A DNA stretch of 37,128 bases from Bacteroidota bacterium. Lineage in GTDB: Bacteria; Bacteroidota; Bacteroidia; NS11-12g; UBA955. The stretch is from positions 1 through 37,128 of the forward strand of contig JABMMZ010000098.1 of NCBI GenBank assembly GCA_013205405.1. Direction: 5' to 3'. This document shows, one piece after another, positions 33,616 through 37,128 of the stretch; position 1 is the first letter of the stretch, and each line of letters opens with the position of its first letter. The notes beneath the pieces were generated by a model. It saw only the letters and a program-made list of their open reading frames with translations, was not told where the DNA came from and searched no databases. The translations under genes were made by a program, and so were the position numbers.

Positions 33616-34641
33616 TTATCTAACAACATAAAAAGTACCTCTTAGATTGTATACTTTCTTATCGTTGTCTAAATATTGAATTTGGTAAACATAAATATCT
33701 TGTTGTACCAAATGATTATTATAAGTACCGTCCCATCCTTTTTGTAAATTGCTTGTTTCAAAAAGGACTTCACCCCATCTATTATATATTTTAAAAAAAT
33801 AATCTTTAGGTGCAAAATTCCATACTTTTACAAAAATATCATTCAGTCTATCTTCATTGGGGCTAAAAGCATTGGGCACAAAAACATAATGTGGGCAGCT
33901 GTCTTTTAATTCTATTTGGTCAGTAACAGTGCATTCTTTATCGGTAGTTATAGTTACCCTATAAATATCTGGTTGATTAACCACTATAGTACGTGTAGTT
34001 TGATTAGTTGGTTGCCAATTGTAGCGGTATCCGGCACCTGGTCCAGCATCTAAAGTAAAACTCTGATTTTGACACATAAACTTATCTTGCCCTAAATAGA
34101 CAGAAGGATTTGGATATTCTATTACATTCACTTCTTTGTAAACACTATCGCAGGTTCTAGTTCCAGCTTTTATAAGTGCATTTACCCGGTATTTACCAGC
34201 TGTATTGACTGTAATAGATGAAGAAGTCGCACCTGTGTTCCAAAAAAAAGACACACCTCCAAAAGAAGTGGTATTAAGCAATAAAGGAAATGAACTGCCG
34301 GGGCAATACCCAGTATCATTCGGAAAATTAAATGATGGCATAGGCCAATCTTTAACAACTATTTCAAAAGTGTCCAAAAATATTTGACCATTATTAAAAG
34401 TAGTAGTAACATAAGAATAAAAAATGCCTGCATTATTATAAAAAACTGGGTCGGGATTTTGTTTAATACTTCCTAACTGATCACCACCTATAAATATCCA
34501 AACCCATGAAATAGGAGTTCCACTTCTAGAAACACTTGTATATATTATGCCATCTTTTTTACAAATGCTCAATGATTTTATCTCAGCATAAGAATTAATT
34601 GAAAACAAATAAATCGCTGGTAGCAGAATTCTAAACTTCAT
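33616..34641 (-). CDS. T9SS cargo protein with gliding-motility-associated C-terminal domain
   Basis: A 341-aa secreted protein. A signal peptide (KFRILLPAIYLFSINSYA) is followed by Ig/PKD-like beta repeats; the segments GYCPGSSFPLLLNTTSFGG and KFMCQNQSFTLDAGPGAGYR each open a repeat. The last ~90 residues are the CHU_C/type B sorting domain: VFVPNAFSPNEDRLNDIF, FKIYNRWGEVLFET and WDGTYNNHLVQQDIYVYQI. It should be exported by the type IX system to the cell surface or medium. No enzyme domain is seen; an adhesive or structural role is plausible. It is 3 bp downstream of the dehydrogenase-like gene. Confidence 0.9.
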   Translation of the reverse strand: MKFRILLPAIYLFSINSYAEIKSLSICKKDGIIYTSVSRSGTPISWVWIFIGGDQLGSIKQNPDPVFYNNAGIFYSYVTTTFNNGQIFLDTFEIVVKDWPMPSFNFPNDTGYCPGSSFPLLLNTTSFGGVSFFWNTGATSSSITVNTAGKYRVNALIKAGTRTCDSVYKEVNVIEYPNPSVYLGQDKFMCQNQSFTLDAGPGAGYRYNWQPTNQTTRTIVVNQPDIYRVTITTDKECTVTDQIELKDSCPHYVFVPNAFSPNEDRLNDIFVKVWNFAPKDYFFKIYNRWGEVLFETSNLQKGWDGTYNNHLVQQDIYVYQIQYLDNDKKVYNLRGTFYVVR

Positions 34642-34644
34642 TTC

Positions 34645-35292
34645 TTATGCTTTTAAATATTCTGTTTTTAACAAACTACAAATTTTGTATCTATCATCTT
34701 TGGTATCATTACCCATAGCATCTAATACTTCATATACATTTTTGATACCTATTTTTTCGCACCATTCAAAAGGACCAAAAGCATAAGCAGTGCCAAGTTT
34801 CATACCTTTATCTATATCTTGTCTGTTAGCTGTTCCTTCTTGTAAAGTAAAAAAAGCTTCATTAATTATCATACAAATTACACGAGCACTTATCATACCT
34901 ACTCGGCTCTCTACTTTATAAAAATGTTGCCAACCCAAAGGAACTAATTTATCTAAATTAATATTTTCTACTGAACAATACTCTAAACTATTTCTATTCA
35001 AAAAAGTAGGTAAAGCATTGATGCCAATTGTTTGTTTCCAAAGCGATTTTGGAATAGTATTTTCTAATTGAATTTTAATAGCACTTAAACATAAAATAGT
35101 TTCAGAATTTAAATTTTTGTAAGCATCTATACGGTCTAAATGATCATCAAAATTCAAATCAAAAATGACATCAAAATTACTTTCTAAAATATTATTTGTA
35201 TTTTCCAAAACTTGCACATTACTTTGTCCTAATGAAAGCACCTGCTTTAATTCTGATATGCGTTTTGGCTCTCCTATGGCTGCAATGTTCAT
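34645..35292 (-). CDS. 3-hydroxyacyl-CoA dehydrogenase-like protein with reduced NAD domain
   Basis: A 215-aa protein whose C-terminal half (about 128-205) matches the 3-hydroxyacyl-CoA dehydrogenase C-terminal domain: SRVGMISARVICMIINEAFF, DIDKGMKLGTAYAFGPFEWC and EKIGIKNVYEVLDAMG. The N-terminal ~125 residues are shorter than the usual Rossmann domain, and the opening MNIAAIGEPKRISELK lacks the GxGxxG loop, so NAD binding looks doubtful. Such short forms recur in Bacteroidota; the role is unknown. Divergent from ridA across 26 bp. Confidence 0.75.
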   Translation of the reverse strand: MNIAAIGEPKRISELKQVLSLGQSNVQVLENTNNILESNFDVIFDLNFDDHLDRIDAYKNLNSETILCLSAIKIQLENTIPKSLWKQTIGINALPTFLNRNSLEYCSVENINLDKLVPLGWQHFYKVESRVGMISARVICMIINEAFFTLQEGTANRQDIDKGMKLGTAYAFGPFEWCEKIGIKNVYEVLDAMGNDTKDDRYKICSLLKTEYLKA

Positions 35293-35299
35293 CGAATGG

Positions 35300-35307
35300 C
35301 AAAAATA
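35300..35307 (-). promoter_or_regulatory. Bacteroidota -7 box for the dehydrogenase-like gene
   Basis: Reads TATTTTTG on the minus strand and ends only 7 nt before the ATG, so this transcript may be nearly leaderless. Confidence 0.4.
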
Positions 35308-35318
35308 CGCATAGAATT

Positions 35319-35699
35319 ATGGAAAAAAAAATCATTTTAACAAGCACAGCTCCAGCGCCAATTGGCCCTTATTCTCAAGCTGTTATGGTAGGCAATACCT
35401 TGTATTGTAGTGGGCAAATAGCCTTGAATACAAAAGGAGACATAGTAAATGATAGTATACAGGCACAGGTAAAACAAGTAATGAAAAATATAGGAGCGCT
35501 TTTAAAAGCTGCTCAAATGGATTATTCTAACATCGTAAAAACAAGTATTTTTTTAACCGATATGGATGATTTTGCAAAAGTAAATGAAATTTATGCAAGC
35601 TATTTTACTTCCAATTTTCCAGCACGCGAAACTATTCAAGTAAGTGCGTTACCTAAAAAAGTAAATGTAGAAATAAGTGTTATAGCAGTTGCAAATTAA
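35319..35699 (+). CDS. ridA: RidA family enamine/imine deaminase
   Basis: Hydrolyses reactive 2-aminoacrylate and related imines, protecting PLP enzymes. The 126-aa product starts MEKKIILTSTAPAPIGPYSQ, contains GNTLYCSGQIALNTKG near 28-43, and IVKTSIFLTDMDDFAKVNEI and FPARETIQVSALPK with the conserved Arg. I use ATG 35319; a longer frame from 35196 would run back through the divergent gene and does not fit the family. Cytosolic. Confidence 0.93.
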   Translation: MEKKIILTSTAPAPIGPYSQAVMVGNTLYCSGQIALNTKGDIVNDSIQAQVKQVMKNIGALLKAAQMDYSNIVKTSIFLTDMDDFAKVNEIYASYFTSNFPARETIQVSALPKKVNVEISVIAVAN

Positions 35700-35754
35700 G
35701 ACAACCAAATTTACTAAATTTTGGTCAATTGTATTTACTCTAAAAATTAAAAAA

Positions 35755-36324
35755 ATGTTCAATTTTAAAGAAGCTATAACAGTTACGTTTACACTATTTG
35801 CAGTTATAGATATTGTAGGTTCTATACCAATACTTATTACTATGCGAAATAAGTTGGGCCACATACAATCTGGTGTAGCCACTTTGGTAGCAGGTTTATT
35901 AATGACAACCTTTTTTTTAATTGGCGAACAATTTTTAGGATTGCTAGGTATAGATATACATTCTTTTGCTTTAGCAGGTTCAGTAGTTATTTTTATTATT
36001 GGATTAGAAATGATTTTGGGTAGAGATATTTTTAAATCAGATGGCAATGCCAAAACAGGCAGTATAGTTCCTATTGCTTTCCCCATTATAGCAGGTAGCG
36101 GAACCCTTACAACAATCATGTCTTTAAAGGCAGATTATAATGCCATTAATATTTATATCGGTATAATATTAAATCTTATTATTATATATGCTGTTTTAAA
36201 ATCAACTAAGCAAATAGAAAAAATATTAGGTGAAGCTGGATTGCTTGTTGTTAGAAAGTTTTTTGGTGTAATATTGATTGCAATAGCAGTAAAAATATTT
36301 AAAAATAATTTAATTTTTCCTTAA
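35755..36324 (+). CDS. MarC family integral membrane protein
   Basis: A 189-aa six-helix inner-membrane protein of the MarC/UPF0056 family. It begins FNFKEAITVTFTLFAVIDIV with the SIPILI segment, and carries VIFIIGLEMILGRD near 75-88 and the family motif IVPIAFPIIAGSGTLTTIM near 103-121. Function is not known despite the name (early work tied it to antibiotic resistance). I chose ATG 35755; the longer upstream frame overlaps ridA and adds no family sequence. 55 bp follow ridA. Confidence 0.9.
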   Translation: MFNFKEAITVTFTLFAVIDIVGSIPILITMRNKLGHIQSGVATLVAGLLMTTFFLIGEQFLGLLGIDIHSFALAGSVVIFIIGLEMILGRDIFKSDGNAKTGSIVPIAFPIIAGSGTLTTIMSLKADYNAINIYIGIILNLIIIYAVLKSTKQIEKILGEAGLLVVRKFFGVILIAIAVKIFKNNLIFP

Positions 36325-36348
36325 AATTTTATTCTAATAAAATTTTAA
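36321..36348. repeat. AT-only inverted repeat after marC
   Basis: TTAAAATTTTAT (36321-36332) pairs with ATAAAATTTTAA (36337-36348) around a 4-nt loop, overlapping the marC stop codon. It may act as a weak terminator. The rest of 36349-36527 is very AT-rich and shows nothing I can name. Confidence 0.35.
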
Positions 36349-36527
36349 TATGAGAATATTAATCCAATTTCAATCAAAATTAGCAATATTTATTACTAAA
36401 AAATATATAAATAAATATTTTTTATTTAAAAAAGTAGTCAACATTGTTTACTAATATATATATATTATTTTTGATAACTTGTGAATACAATTATTCATTA
36501 AAGCACAATCAAATTAATACTTTGACT

Positions 36528-36535
36528 TACATTTG
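36528..36535 (+). promoter_or_regulatory. Bacteroidota -7 box for the SET-domain gene
   Basis: TACATTTG matches TAnnTTTG and ends 19 nt before TTG 36555, supporting that start. The next gene, 31 bp after the SET stop, shows no box of its own. Confidence 0.45.
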
Positions 36536-36554
36536 ACCTCGATATAAAATTAGT

Positions 36555-36941
36555 TTGAGTAGTAATAAAATTGAAAATGGAAATTTGTATGTGTCCAATG
36601 CAGGACACAAAGGTAGGGGAGTGTTTACATCTAAAATTTTATATAAAGGAGATGTTATTGAAATTTGTCCTGCGATTGAGATAAGATATAAAGAGCATCA
36701 AGCATTAGTTAGTCATCAATTAGAAAACTATACTTTTGTTTGGAACACTAAAAAAAAGAGCGCTGCTATTATTTTAGGATTTGGCTCACTTTATAACCAT
36801 TCAAAAAAAGCAAATGCAGATTATATAAAAAAAGTAAGTGAAGGAGTAATGATATACAAGGCACTAAAAACAATAAAAAAAGGCGAAGAAATAACCATAG
36901 ATTATGGGGATATGCACGCTGATTTAAATACAGAAAAATAA
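36555..36941 (+). CDS. Stand-alone SET-domain lysine methyltransferase
   Basis: A 128-aa protein that is almost only a SET domain, which in eukaryotes and chlamydiae methylates lysines with S-adenosylmethionine. Motifs: AGHKGRGVFTSKILYKGDVI (16-35, the SAM-binding GxG strand), FGSLYNHS (76-83, matching the NHS knot) and GEEITIDYG (110-118, the catalytic Tyr region). It lacks the cysteine-rich pre- and post-SET parts, as small bacterial forms do. The start is TTG 36555. It lies 31 bp before a Lys/Ala-rich histone H1-like gene, a candidate substrate. Confidence 0.85.
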   Translation: MSSNKIENGNLYVSNAGHKGRGVFTSKILYKGDVIEICPAIEIRYKEHQALVSHQLENYTFVWNTKKKSAAIILGFGSLYNHSKKANADYIKKVSEGVMIYKALKTIKKGEEITIDYGDMHADLNTEK

Positions 36942-36972
36942 CAACAAAAAACCAAACCAATTATTAATCAAA

Positions 36973-37128
36973 ATGGCAACAACAAAAAAACCAGCTGCTA
37001 AAGCAAAAGCTACAAAAGCAGCACCGAAAGCGAAAGCAAAAGCGAAAGCGAAAGCGAAAGCGAAAGCGAACGCGAAAGCGAACGCGAACGCGAACGCGAA
37101 CGCGAACGCGAACGCGAACGCGAACGCG
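36973..37128 (+). CDS. Histone H1-like Lys/Ala-rich protein, partial (runs off the window)
   Basis: ATG 36973 opens a frame with no stop before the window end (52 residues seen). It begins MATTKKPAAKAKATKAAPKA, the composition of bacterial H1-like DNA-binding proteins (Hc1/AlgP type), which compact DNA through lysine tails. The coding then turns into a hexanucleotide repeat, GCG AAA units changing to GCG AAC units, so lysine gives way to asparagine and the last 48 bases are eight AACGCG copies. Asn-Ala repeats would not bind DNA well, so the end may be a collapsed or error-prone repeat. Likely co-transcribed with the SET gene. Confidence 0.65.
   Translation, partial: MATTKKPAAKAKATKAAPKAKAKAKAKAKAKANAKANANANANANANANANA
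37029..37128 (+). repeat. Hexanucleotide tandem repeat GCGAAA/GCGAAC at the window edge
   Basis: From about 37029 the sequence is tandem GCGAAA-type units that become GCGAAC; 37081-37128 is exactly eight AACGCG units. It keeps the reading frame of the H1-like gene. Base composition jumps sharply from the AT-rich surroundings. The window, and perhaps the contig, ends within it. Confidence 0.9.

Noticed and set aside
35196-35318. A longer ridA beginning at 35196
   Set aside because: The added segment is antisense to the start of the divergent gene and lies before the normal RidA N-terminus MEKKIILTSTAP.
36349-36527. AT-rich stretch with an ATATATATAT run as a replication origin or regulatory array
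   Set aside because: No DnaA boxes or repeated motifs are visible, and low GC alone is not evidence.
37029-37128. Repeat considered as a CRISPR array
   Set aside because: It is a plain hexamer tandem repeat without spacers and continues a coding frame.

Overview
The window is AT-rich chromosomal DNA from a member of the Bacteroidota. Four things show this: type IX secretion sorting domains (a gliding-motility-type C-terminal domain at 33616-34641 and a type A tail at 18732-19880); Bacteroidota-centred families (DUF2723, DUF2851, GSCFA); the Bacteroidota promoter -7 box TAnnTTTG in front of about a dozen genes; and the near absence of Shine-Dalgarno sequences. I cannot name the genus. No rRNA, tRNA, CRISPR array, insertion sequence or prophage gene was seen.

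Layout. 1-3695: ssb and a large M16 peptidase, both on the minus strand. 3789-4482: a broken PspC-type gene followed by an intact small membrane protein. 4496-7436: a minus-strand sugar block (galE, a WbpD-like acetyltransferase) and a DUF2851 protein. 7543-10794: mutL, a rhomboid protease and a decayed inorganic pyrophosphatase gene on the plus strand. 10865-17729: a long minus-strand run holding a lipoprotein whose leader is cut off by a stop, an SDR oxidoreductase, a glycosyltransferase with a WcaF-like acetyltransferase, an MmcQ/YjbR protein, an overlapping trio (GSCFA hydrolase, serine-hydrolase lipoprotein, beta-barrel protein) and a second beta-barrel protein. 17836-23118: a plus-strand run of SBF transporter, secreted EEP nuclease, recX, lpxH, a beta-propeller-like protein and prfA. 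23200-26376: a giant DUF2723 membrane protein. 26545-33064: EamA transporter, YicC, S41 peptidase, metallophosphoesterase, a secreted-protein pseudogene and tyrS. 33078-35292: DUF458 protein, T9SS cargo and a 3-hydroxyacyl-CoA-dehydrogenase-like protein on the minus strand. 35319-37128: ridA, marC, a stand-alone SET-domain protein and the start of a Lys/Ala-rich histone H1-like gene running off the window.

Most genes are ordinary housekeeping. Three things stand out. (1) A SET-domain lysine methyltransferase lies 31 bp upstream of a gene for a Lys/Ala-rich histone H1-like protein, a possible bacterial writer-plus-chromatin-protein pair. (2) Gene decay is frequent: two genes carry several independent lesions, one carries a stop and a frameshift, one has lost its leader, and two more lack a normal start codon (ATC and ATT where ATG is expected). 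(3) Start codons are relaxed (at least five TTG starts), and -7 promoter boxes lie only 7-28 nt before start codons, implying very short leaders.
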